Assembly: GCF_900094705.1 (NCBI RefSeq)
Contig: NZ_FMAR01000006.1
Coordinates: forward strand, 124,001-188,000
Source of the DNA: Chitinophaga costaii
GTDB taxonomy: Bacteria > Bacteroidota > Bacteroidia > Chitinophagales > Chitinophagaceae
DNA length: 64,000 nt
Reading direction: 5' to 3'
Shown: in pieces, positions 18,814-26,103 of the stretch
Layout: each line of letters opens with the position of its first letter
Numbering within the stretch: position 1 is the first letter of the stretch
Notes under the pieces: generated by a model
The model's database searches: none
Seen by the model: the letters and a program-made list of their open reading frames with translations, nothing else
Told to the model about the DNA's origin: nothing
Position numbers and translations under genes: made by a program

Positions 18814-19566
18814 TTAAACAATAATCTTACTGGTGTGCACCGCATTGGCAATTTCTTTGATCAGTGCAGCATCTTTTTCAATCGCATTGCCCACCACAAT
18901 CACATCCGCGCCTGCCCTGCAATTCAAATAAGCCTTCTCCGGGTCCTTAATGCCACCACCCACGATCACCGGTATGTTCACATGGCTGCTTACCCGCTGT
19001 ATCATAGTTTCCGTAATGGGCTTACGGGCACCACTACCGGCATCCATATAGATCAGTTTCAGGCCCAGCATTTCTCCAGCCAAGGCGGTAGAAAGGGCTA
19101 TGTCGTCTTTATCTGCCGGGATGGGCGCAGCATTACTGATATAAGAAACTGTAGTGGGCGCGCCACCGTCTATCACCATATAGCCCGTGGCCATCACTTC
19201 CAATCCGCTCTTTTTTACAGCCCCAGCGCTGATCACATGCTGGCCAATAAGCAGTTCTGGATTGCGCCCGGAAATCATGGAAAGATATAAAAGGGCATCC
19301 GCATAACGCGACACCTGGGAAGGACTTCCGGGAAACAAAATCACCGGTATATCACAATGTGCCTTTAGCTGCTGGATAATCTCGTCGAGATGTTCCGTAA
19401 TCACCAGGCTGCCCCCCAGGTAGAGATAATCTACCTTTGCGTCCACGCATTTCGCAGCAAGTGGAATAACGCTTTGTGGTGTTACCTTATCCGGGTCTAT
19501 TAACACCGCGAATGACTTCACACCTTTGGCTTTTCTTTCTACGAACGAATTGTAAATTTTTTGCAT
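18814..19566 (-). CDS. Geranylgeranylglyceryl phosphate synthase family protein (GGGPS/PcrB)
   Basis: A 250-residue TIM-barrel prenyltransferase that joins a polyprenyl diphosphate to glycerol-1-phosphate with an ether bond. The sequence has the family features: VLIDPDKVTP near the N-terminus, YLGGSLVITEHLDEII, PVILFPGSPSQVSRYADALL, SGRNPELLIGQHV, GLKLIYMDAGSGARKPI and the phosphate-binding VIVGGGIKDPEKA and ADVIVVGNAIE. Bacteroidota carry the group II branch of this family, related to archaeal GGGPS. The ATG at 19566 is preferred: a -7 element at 19593-19600 leaves a short leader. The ATG at 19578 is also possible. It is divergent from nrdJ across a 400-bp gap. Confidence 0.92.
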   Translation of the reverse strand: MQKIYNSFVERKAKGVKSFAVLIDPDKVTPQSVIPLAAKCVDAKVDYLYLGGSLVITEHLDEIIQQLKAHCDIPVILFPGSPSQVSRYADALLYLSMISGRNPELLIGQHVISAGAVKKSGLEVMATGYMVIDGGAPTTVSYISNAAPIPADKDDIALSTALAGEMLGLKLIYMDAGSGARKPITETMIQRVSSHVNIPVIVGGGIKDPEKAYLNCRAGADVIVVGNAIEKDAALIKEIANAVHTSKIIV

Positions 19567-19592
19567 CAAAATGGACATTGTTCCGGTTGTGA

Positions 19593-19600
19593 CAAATGTA
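19593..19600 (-). promoter_or_regulatory. -7 promoter element of the GGGP synthase gene
   Basis: The minus strand reads TACATTTG, an exact TAnnTTTG match, 26 nt before the ATG at 19566. It favours the downstream start because the one at 19578 would leave a leader of under 10 nt. Confidence 0.5.
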
Positions 19601-19791
19601 TTGATTTTTTATTAAATAGCTAGTTGCCCGGCAAATAAGTATGGCCTCCGGCCCATCCTTTTCCTATTAATTTTGATTTGATTGCCAACGGATTACAAAT
19701 ATCATACCGCCATCGCTCTCCCCCTACAGCCTGGTGTTTACTTAAACAGTTCGCCCGCTAATTATCATTCAAATGTAATGCCGACCTTCGT

Positions 19792-19872
19792 TTATCCACC
19801 CGTTACGCACTTTTCTAGAAGCAGTATCCCGATTTTATGCACATGGTTGTATTATACACAGGCTGTGGATAA
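19792..19872. other. Cluster of DnaA boxes with adjacent AT-rich DNA upstream of nrdJ
   Basis: Four DnaA-box-like 9-mers lie within 81 bp: TTATCCACC (19792, one mismatch), TTATGCACA (19835), TTATACACA (19852) and, on the minus strand, TTATCCACA at 19864-19872. The last three fit TTATnCACA exactly and the last two form an inverted pair 3 bp apart. A purine-rich run (19871-19889) with AAG/AAA triplets and a very AT-rich stretch (about 19888-19915) follow. This fits either a replication origin core or a DnaA-controlled promoter for the reductase gene. No gene is supported in 19601-19976 otherwise. Confidence 0.6.
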
Positions 19873-19976
19873 CAAAAAGAAGAACAAGGTTTTTTAAAAA
19901 TTAATTTTAGAAACACCTCAAGTACCATTTACAGACCATACTCTTTAATACACCTCATTATAAAACTTCTTTCGTC

Positions 19977-22900
19977 ATGGGCAGTAAAAGCACTATAAAA
20001 GCCAAAAACGGGCTTACCTTTTCCCGTCATTTCACCACTGACCAGCAAAGTCCTTTTGACCAGTTCGAGTACGAACTCCGCACCTCGGTAATCCGCAATC
20101 CCAGTGGAGATACCGTGTTCGAGATGAACAACGTGGAAGTGCCCAAAGGATGGTCACAAATTGCCACCGACATCCTGGCCCAGAAATATTTCCGGCGGGC
20201 AGGCGTACCCCAGCCCGATGGTACCCTGGGCCGCGAAACTTCCGTAAAACAGGTGGTACACCGCATGACCAACTGCTGGAAGGCCTGGGGAGAGAAATAC
20301 AACTACTTTGCTACTAAGCAGGATGCGCAGATCTTTTATGAAGAACTGGTGTACACCATGCTCAACCAGGCCTGCGTACCCAACTCACCCCAGTGGTTTA
20401 ACACCGGTCTGCACGAGAGCTACGGTATCACCGGCGGGCCACAGGGCCATTATTATGTAGAACAACATACCGGCACCCTCGAAAAAAGCACCTCGGCATA
20501 CGAACGGCCTCAACCCCACGCCTGCTTCATTCTTAGCGTGGGCGACGACCTGGTGAATGATGGTGGCATCATGGACCTCTGGACCCGCGAAGCCCGCATT
20601 TTTAAATATGGCTCCGGCGTAGGTACCAACTTTTCCAAGATCCGGGGAGAAAATGAGAAACTAGGCGGGGGCGGCACTTCCAGCGGGTTAATGAGCTTTC
20701 TCAAAATAGGCGACCGGGCCGCCGGTGCCATCAAATCTGGCGGCACCACCCGCCGGGCAGCCAAAATGGTGTGCCTGGACCTAGACCATCCCGAGATACT
20801 GGAATTCATTAATTGGAAGGTTGAAGAAGAAAAAAAAGTAGCGGCCCTCATTGCCGCCGGCTATTCCGCCGACTACGAAGGCGAGGCCTACCGCACCGTA
20901 TCTGGCCAGAATTCCAATAACTCCGTGCGCATTCCCAACAGTTTCTTTCGTCAACTGGAAGCTGGCGGCGATTGGAACCTCACGGCCCGCACCACCGGTA
21001 AAACCATGAAATCCGTGAAGGCTGCCGATCTATGGAACCAGATCGCCTACGCCGCCTGGCGCTGCGCCGACCCCGGCACCCAGTACGATACCACCATTAA
21101 TGAATGGCATACCTGCCCGGAAGGCGGCCGCATTAACGCCTCTAACCCCTGTTCCGAATATATGTTCCTCGATAATACGGCCTGCAACCTCGCTTCCGTG
21201 AACCTGCGCCGCTTTTACCAGGAAAATAATAACACCTTCGATGTAACCGGCTTCGAATACACTGTGCGCCTGTGGACGGTGGTGCTGGAGATTTCCGTAC
21301 TCATGGCCCAATTCCCCTCCAAGGAAGTGGCCCAACTGAGCTACGAATACCGCACCCTGGGGCTAGGTTATGCTAACCTGGGTTCTATGCTCATGGTAAG
21401 CGGCATTCCATACGATAGCGAGGCCGCCCGGGGAATTACCGGCGCTATCACGGCCATCATGACCGGCATTGCCTACAAAACTTCCGCAGAAATGGCAGCC
21501 CATCTGGGCGCCTTTCCCCAGTACGAAGCCAACAAGGCCCACATGCTGCGCGTCATGCGCAACCACCGCGCGGCCGCTTACGACGCCGCCGATGCATATG
21601 AAGGCCTGGAAATAAAACCACTGGGCATTAACGCCCGCTACTGCCCCGACTACCTGCTGAAAGCCGCCACCAAGGCCTGGGACGAGGCTGTAAAACAAGG
21701 CGAACAATATGGCTACCGCAACGCCCAAACCACCGTAATCGCCCCCACCGGCACCATTGGACTGGTCATGGACTGCGATACCACCGGCGTGGAGCCAGAC
21801 TTTGCCTTGGTAAAATTCAAGAAACTGAGCGGGGGAGGATATTTCAAGATCATTAATCAATCTATCCCCACCGCACTGGAACACCTGGGCTACCGCCCCT
21901 ACGAAATACGCGCCATCGTAGATTACGCCAAGGGCAGCGGCAGCTTTGCCGGCGCTCCCCACATTAATCATCAAAGTCTCAGCGAAAAAGGTTTCCTGGG
22001 AGAAGAGATCAAGAAACTAGACAATGCTGCCGTATCCACCTTTGATATTTCTTTCGTATTCAATGTCTATACGCTGGGTGAAGAATGCTTACAAAGACTG
22101 GGATTCACGCCGGAGCAGTATTTTAATTTGGAATTCAGCCTCCTGGAAGAACTGGGTTTTACGGAAGCAGAAATAGAGGCTGCCAATAACTTTGTATGCG
22201 GTACCATGACGGTGGAAGGCGCACCCTATTTACGAGAGGAGCACCTACCGGTGTTTGACTGCGCCAATAAATGCGGGAAAACCGGCCAGCGCTACATCCA
22301 CGCCCATGGCCACATCCGCATGATGGCCGCTGCCCAGCCCTTTATTTCCGGGGCTATTTCCAAGACCATTAACCTGCCCCACGAGGCAGTCATCGAAGAA
22401 ATAGCCGATGCTTATATGTTAAGCTGGCAACTGGGCCTCAAAGCCTGCGCCCTCTATCGCGATGGCTCTAAAATGAGCCAACCGCTGAGTAATAAAAGCG
22501 ATAAAAAGAAAAAAACCGCCGCCACCGAACCGGAAGCCGTGCCAGCTGCCCCAGGCGTTGCCCTGCACCAGCTCACCATAGACGAGCTGCTCGAAGAGGT
22601 AAACAAGCGTATGCTGGCCAGTGAAGACACTACGCTGAAACGCCAGTTGTCCCGCATCGTGGAGCGCAAATCCCTTCCGGCTAAACGCCGGGGCTTTACC
22701 CAAAAAGCCAAAGTAGGAGGGCAGGCCATTTTTGTACGCACCGGCGAATACAATGACGGTACCCTGGGAGAAATTTTTATAGACCTGGCTAAAGAAGGTT
22801 CTACCCTGCGCAGCCTTATGAACTGCTTTGCCATCGCAGTGTCCGTAGGGCTTCAATACGGCGTACCGCTAGAGGAATTCGTAGACAAATTTGTCTTTAC

Positions 22901-23354
22901 CCGCTTTGAGCCTGCTGGCATAGTAGATCATCCTAATATCCGCTCTGCTACTTCCCTCATTGACTATATTTTCCGTGTGTTGGGTTATGAATACCTTGAC
23001 CGTCAGGACCTGGTGCATGTACTCCCGGAAACGCAAGAGGAGACACCCACCTTACCGCTGTCTAACCTGCGGGTTACCGCTGCCAGCCCCGCGTCGTCAG
23101 TAAAAACCGGTACTTCGCCCACTGCCTCCGCCACCAGCCAGGCTGCCGGACATGCAGGAAGCCAGCCCCTCCAGGCCAGCGCCGCCAAAACCGCCACACA
23201 CACGCATATTCATAGCGCAGAAAGCCAAACACAGGACTATCTGCGCAACATGCAAAGCGATGCGCCGGCCTGTAATACCTGCGGACATATCACCGTTCGC
23301 TCCGGCACCTGCTATAAATGCCTGAACTGCGGTAATAGCATGGGATGTAGCTGA
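19977..23354 (+). CDS. nrdJ: Adenosylcobalamin-dependent (class II) ribonucleotide reductase
   Basis: This enzyme makes deoxyribonucleotides from ribonucleotides using a B12-derived radical. The 1125-residue protein shows an N-terminal region with a redox Cys in PHACFILSVGDD (about 181), the finger-loop block NPCSEYMFLDNTACNLASVNL (about 390-412) with the radical and partner Cys, and the phosphate-binding block IAPTGTIGLVMDCDTTG (about 587). A C-terminal domain with the TSCPxC-type role follows: a low-complexity Thr/Ala/Ser linker (about 1021-1090) and a Cys-rich tail (CNTCG, CYKCLNCG, GCS). The large single-chain form is the common bacterial class II type. No cobalamin riboswitch was recognised upstream. 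The DnaA-box cluster about 105 bp before the start suggests replication-linked control. Confidence 0.96.
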   Translation: MGSKSTIKAKNGLTFSRHFTTDQQSPFDQFEYELRTSVIRNPSGDTVFEMNNVEVPKGWSQIATDILAQKYFRRAGVPQPDGTLGRETSVKQVVHRMTNCWKAWGEKYNYFATKQDAQIFYEELVYTMLNQACVPNSPQWFNTGLHESYGITGGPQGHYYVEQHTGTLEKSTSAYERPQPHACFILSVGDDLVNDGGIMDLWTREARIFKYGSGVGTNFSKIRGENEKLGGGGTSSGLMSFLKIGDRAAGAIKSGGTTRRAAKMVCLDLDHPEILEFINWKVEEEKKVAALIAAGYSADYEGEAYRTVSGQNSNNSVRIPNSFFRQLEAGGDWNLTARTTGKTMKSVKAADLWNQIAYAAWRCADPGTQYDTTINEWHTCPEGGRINASNPCSEYMFLDNTACNLASVNLRRFYQENNNTFDVTGFEYTVRLWTVVLEISVLMAQFPSKEVAQLSYEYRTLGLGYANLGSMLMVSGIPYDSEAARGITGAITAIMTGIAYKTSAEMAAHLGAFPQYEANKAHMLRVMRNHRAAAYDAADAYEGLEIKPLGINARYCPDYLLKAATKAWDEAVKQGEQYGYRNAQTTVIAPTGTIGLVMDCDTTGVEPDFALVKFKKLSGGGYFKIINQSIPTALEHLGYRPYEIRAIVDYAKGSGSFAGAPHINHQSLSEKGFLGEEIKKLDNAAVSTFDISFVFNVYTLGEECLQRLGFTPEQYFNLEFSLLEELGFTEAEIEAANNFVCGTMTVEGAPYLREEHLPVFDCANKCGKTGQRYIHAHGHIRMMAAAQPFISGAISKTINLPHEAVIEEIADAYMLSWQLGLKACALYRDGSKMSQPLSNKSDKKKKTAATEPEAVPAAPGVALHQLTIDELLEEVNKRMLASEDTTLKRQLSRIVERKSLPAKRRGFTQKAKVGGQAIFVRTGEYNDGTLGEIFIDLAKEGSTLRSLMNCFAIAVSVGLQYGVPLEEFVDKFVFTRFEPAGIVDHPNIRSATSLIDYIFRVLGYEYLDRQDLVHVLPETQEETPTLPLSNLRVTAASPASSVKTGTSPTASATSQAAGHAGSQPLQASAAKTATHTHIHSAESQTQDYLRNMQSDAPACNTCGHITVRSGTCYKCLNCGNSMGCS

Positions 23355-23627
23355 GCAGGATTGCCAGCTACCCACCTCCGTGACAACCAGGAAGAAGCAG
23401 TTTCAAAAACTGGCATGCTTTCTCTCCGCAGTAGTTTGCCTACTACATAGCAGGCAACAGGCAGGCAGGTAAATGATGATAGCAATTCTTTCCAGCATTG
23501 TTAATAACATTTCGATCTTAAACACAAATAATTAAAAATCAATCAGTTGAATTTGAAATTTGTTAACGATTTGTTATTCAGTGTCGAAAATTTTTAACAG
23601 AAAAAACATGCCCTTACATTTGTATTC
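23355..23627. other. Non-coding gap after nrdJ
   Basis: No gene is supported here. It holds a short hairpin near 23429-23444 (GTAGT/ACTAC) and an AT-rich stretch. A TACATTTG promoter-like element lies at 23615-23622, ahead of the first small-RNA candidate. Confidence 0.4.
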
Positions 23628-23690
23628 AAATAGGGTTTTCATAGGATAGTAACAAATTGAGGGCGCCTTTCCAGGTGCCCTTACTATTTT
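23628..23690 (+). ncRNA. Possible short RNA ending in a hairpin terminator
   Basis: An exact -7 element TACATTTG at 23615-23622 predicts a start near 23628. The transcript would end at a hairpin, AGGGCGCCT/AGGTGCCCT with a 4-nt loop (23660-23681, one G-U pair), extended by flanking AGTAA/TTACT complementarity and followed by a short T-rich tail. No good -33 element is seen and no ORF is present. Low confidence. Confidence 0.25.
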
Positions 23691-23864
23691 TAGTCTTCGC
23701 TATACTTTTATCTTTCTCCCAACTTTTCTCCCTGCTATTTTATTGGCATTCAAAAGCTTTCAAAAAGAACCTTGATCGTTTGTCAACACTTAGATTTATT
23801 CCCTATATCATTCGCTAATAATTCAATCTAAATTATATTTTTCATCTAATTATGTGGCAGTTTC

Positions 23865-23894
23865 ATTGAAGAATGCCCATATTAATTATATTTG
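23865..23894 (+). promoter_or_regulatory. Promoter of the small-RNA/attenuator candidate ahead of aquaporin
   Basis: TTG at 23866-23868 and TATATTTG at 23887-23894 are separated by 18 nt, close to the Bacteroidota TTTG-(19 to 21)-TAnnTTTG promoter. A start near 23900 would give a 115-nt RNA ending at the 24014 terminator. Confidence 0.5.
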
Positions 23895-23899
23895 AACTG

Positions 23900-24014
23900 T
23901 ATTAATTTTTATGGTTACTGTCCTATGAAAAACCAAATATCCTACACCGCATGATTCTTCATGCTTGTAAATGACTCTCAAAAGCAATGGCTAGTCCATT
24001 GCTTTTGTTTTTTT
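23900..24014 (+). ncRNA. Structured small RNA or aqpZ attenuator candidate
   Basis: Between a plausible promoter (23865-23894) and a strong terminator there is a 115-nt stretch with two perfect hairpins: GCATGA/TCATGC (23949-23964) and AAAAGCAATGG/CCATTGCTTTT (23980-24006) followed by GTTTTTTT. A perfect 12-bp inverted repeat, CCAAATATCCTA at 23933 and TAGGATATTTGG at 24014-24025, encloses both hairpins. One small reading frame (start 23926, 9 codons) is present and could be a leader peptide. It is either an independent small RNA or a leader whose terminator controls aqpZ, whose start lies 68 bp downstream. No known RNA family was recognised. Confidence 0.45.
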
Positions 24015-24081
24015 AGGATATTTGGCGCAACAATCACCCCTACATGACTGTTTACTTATCACTTATTTAAATTTCACCTAC

Positions 24082-24804
24082 ATGAGAAATTACCTCGCAG
24101 AGTTTTTTGGCACTTTTTGGCTAGTTTTTGGCGGTTGCGGCAGCGCCTTGTTTGCCGCCGGTATTCCCGGTCTGGGCATTGGCTACGCAGGAGTGGCCCT
24201 GGCATTTGGCCTTACCGTAGTAACGATGGCCTATGGCGTTGGGCATATCTCCGGCGGACATTTTAATCCCGCTGTATCTTTTGGGCTGGTAGCCGCAGGT
24301 CGTTTCCCTGCCCGGCAACTGATCCCGTACATTATTTCCCAGGTATTGGGTGCCGTGGCCGCCGCTGCTGTCCTGTATTTAATTGTATCTAACAACACCA
24401 CTACGCCATTTGCCATCGACAATACCAAGGCTGGTGCCTTTGCCGCCAATGGTTATGGCGATCTGTCGCCCCACGGCTACACGCTGATAGCCGCATTCGT
24501 GGCAGAATTTGTACTTACCGCCTTTTTCCTGATCGTAATTTGTGGCGCCTCGGATAAGTTTTCCAGCAAGGGCTTCACCGGGCTGGCCATTGGCCTATGC
24601 CTTACCCTCATTCACCTGATCTCCATTCCCATTACCAATACATCGGTAAACCCGGCCCGTTCTACTTCACAGGCTCTCTTTGCCGGTGGCGCCTACCTTC
24701 CCCAACTCTGGCTGTTTTGGGTAGCACCTATTGCCGGTGGTATCGTGGGCGGTCTCATTTACAAATACCTGTTGGAACTGTCGCCAGACGGGCAGGCTAA
24801 TTAA
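24082..24804 (+). CDS. aqpZ: Aquaporin Z family water channel
   Basis: A 240-residue inner-membrane channel with six transmembrane helices and two re-entrant loops. Both NPA boxes are present: [11 protein letters not shown] (about 58) and [11 protein letters not shown] (about 188), the second with the Arg of the selectivity filter. The absence of an expanded Asp after the second NPA box favours an aquaporin rather than a glycerol facilitator. The ATG at 24082 begins [16 protein letters not shown], the usual first helix; the upstream TTG at 24022 falls in the 3' arm of the attenuator repeat. The leader may be regulated by the terminator at 23980-24014. Confidence 0.95.
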   Translation: MRNYLAEFFGTFWLVFGGCGSALFAAGIPGLGIGYAGVALAFGLTVVTMAYGVGHISGGHFNPAVSFGLVAAGRFPARQLIPYIISQVLGAVAAAAVLYLIVSNNTTTPFAIDNTKAGAFAANGYGDLSPHGYTLIAAFVAEFVLTAFFLIVICGASDKFSSKGFTGLAIGLCLTLIHLISIPITNTSVNPARSTSQALFAGGAYLPQLWLFWVAPIAGGIVGGLIYKYLLELSPDGQAN

Positions 24805-24829
24805 AGTAACTGTAAGCGATTTTATCCTG

Positions 24830-24864
24830 ACCCGCAGCCAACACAGGCTGCGGGTTATTTTTTG
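24830..24864 (+). terminator. Rho-independent terminator of aqpZ
   Basis: A perfect 10-bp stem, ACCCGCAGCC/GGCTGCGGGT, with a 6-nt loop and the T-rich tail TATTTTTT, 26 bp after the aqpZ stop. Confidence 0.9.
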
Positions 24865-24991
24865 AGAGGATTGAATTTATACTTCCAGGATAGATAACAC
24901 TATTTAATAGATAATATGCCCGTTACCGAGAGGAAAAATGTTAATTGTTACATTAATTTTAGTAATTTTAAATGGCAAAATTAAAATCCAC

Positions 24992-25489
24992 ATGAAACAT
25001 TTGTTGTCCATACTGCTGTTCCTGTCTGCACTCGCGGGCACTGCTGCTGCTAAAGGCGTAACGCCGGGCGACAATGATGACGACCGGGGAATTCCAAAAA
25101 CTGCTGTTTATGCCAAGGCCATCCGGTTGGAGGAATTTATGTGGATCTTACCCTCCGCCGCTGTGCAACATGAAGTAGCCACGGCGCGGCTGGATCAGGC
25201 AGAATTTGAAAAAGCGGTGGTAGACCTTTATAAATGGTATCTGCTGGCGAATAAAAATGGCACCAACAACCAGTTCCTCAATGCTTACGGAAAGGAGCTT
25301 TCCTTTCACTTTAAAGTAGACCCCAAAACCCTCCAACTATACCTGCAGTTCATCAAAAATAACTTTCCTGGTCTTAGCGAGGAAGATTTGATAAACGATA
25401 AAAAAACTGCTGCCAACCGTAAAAAATTTGCGCCCGTTTCCACCCGGGACGACATGGAAAGCCCCATGTCCTTTTCACTCACTAAATAA
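24992..25489 (+). CDS. Hypothetical exported protein
   Basis: A 165-residue protein of unknown function with a clean signal peptide (MKHLLSILLFLSALAGTAAA, cleavage after Ala-Ala). The mature part begins with an acidic stretch (GDNDDDRG), is otherwise helix-rich, and contains a conserved-looking aromatic block (EKAVVDLYKWYLLANKNG) and FPGLSEEDLIND. No catalytic motif was recognised. The ATG at 24992 starts the signal peptide; the frame extends upstream to 24938 in AT-rich DNA that is more likely promoter. The YcxB-like gene starts 26 bp downstream, so the two may be co-transcribed. Confidence 0.75.
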   Translation: MKHLLSILLFLSALAGTAAAKGVTPGDNDDDRGIPKTAVYAKAIRLEEFMWILPSAAVQHEVATARLDQAEFEKAVVDLYKWYLLANKNGTNNQFLNAYGKELSFHFKVDPKTLQLYLQFIKNNFPGLSEEDLINDKKTAANRKKFAPVSTRDDMESPMSFSLTK

Positions 25490-25515
25490 GCTGGCCGCAC
25501 AGCAAAGGGTATGTC

Positions 25516-26016
25516 ATGCATCTGGAGTTTAGCTACAAAAAAAATGAAGTATTAAATGCGCTGCGTTATCATTTTCTGCACCGGGGGGAAGTAAAAGTAT
25601 TCCAGATCACCCTGCTTATATTCCTGCTTTTTACCATCACCGGCTATTTATTTCATGTAGTAAACCGCAATGCATTGGCATGCATTACCGGCATGACCCT
25701 TCTAATTGCCTGGAGCTTCTGGTACCTGCTACCGGTATCTACCTACAACAAGGCCGCGACCTTCCAGGACAACATCCGCTTACAGGTGAACGAAGAAGGC
25801 ATGACGATCACCACCGGCCAAGGCGGCGATCGTTTGCTGGGCTGGCAGCGCTTTTCACAGGTAGTAGAAACCCAAAAATTTATTTACCTCTACCGCGATA
25901 AAAAATCCTTCTTTCTCATTCCCCTCAGTGCCTTCCAGAACACCGAAGCGCGCTCCGATTTCATGCAACTCCTGCAACGCCGGTTCCCGGGTAAATATGT
26001 GATTGGGAAAAAATAA
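25516..26016 (+). CDS. YcxB-like membrane protein
   Basis: A 166-residue protein with two transmembrane helices near residues 29-45 and 53-70, then a soluble C-terminal domain. That domain (IRLQVNEEGMTITTG, LLGWQRFSQVVETQKFIYLY, SFFLIPLSAF) matches the YcxB-like pattern of small bacterial membrane proteins whose function is not known. It follows the hypothetical exported protein by 26 bp and precedes mfd by 88 bp. Confidence 0.75.
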   Translation: MHLEFSYKKNEVLNALRYHFLHRGEVKVFQITLLIFLLFTITGYLFHVVNRNALACITGMTLLIAWSFWYLLPVSTYNKAATFQDNIRLQVNEEGMTITTGQGGDRLLGWQRFSQVVETQKFIYLYRDKKSFFLIPLSAFQNTEARSDFMQLLQRRFPGKYVIGKK

Positions 26017-26066
26017 GCCTTTACAACATCATCATTCCGCTCTGCAAAAACCGCAACGGCAGGTTA

Positions 26067-26096
26067 TTTGTGGCAAGGCAAAATAAAGTATCTTTG
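26067..26096 (+). promoter_or_regulatory. Promoter immediately upstream of mfd
   Basis: TTTG at 26067-26070 and TATCTTTG at 26089-26096 are 18 nt apart. The -7 element ends 7 nt before the mfd ATG at 26104, so the predicted message would be leaderless or nearly so. Confidence 0.6.
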
Positions 26097-26103
26097 CCCC
26101 TTC

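Noticed and set aside
19682..19897. A 71-codon frame upstream of nrdJ
   Set aside because: It runs across the DnaA-box cluster and has no protein features; the region is better explained as regulatory DNA.
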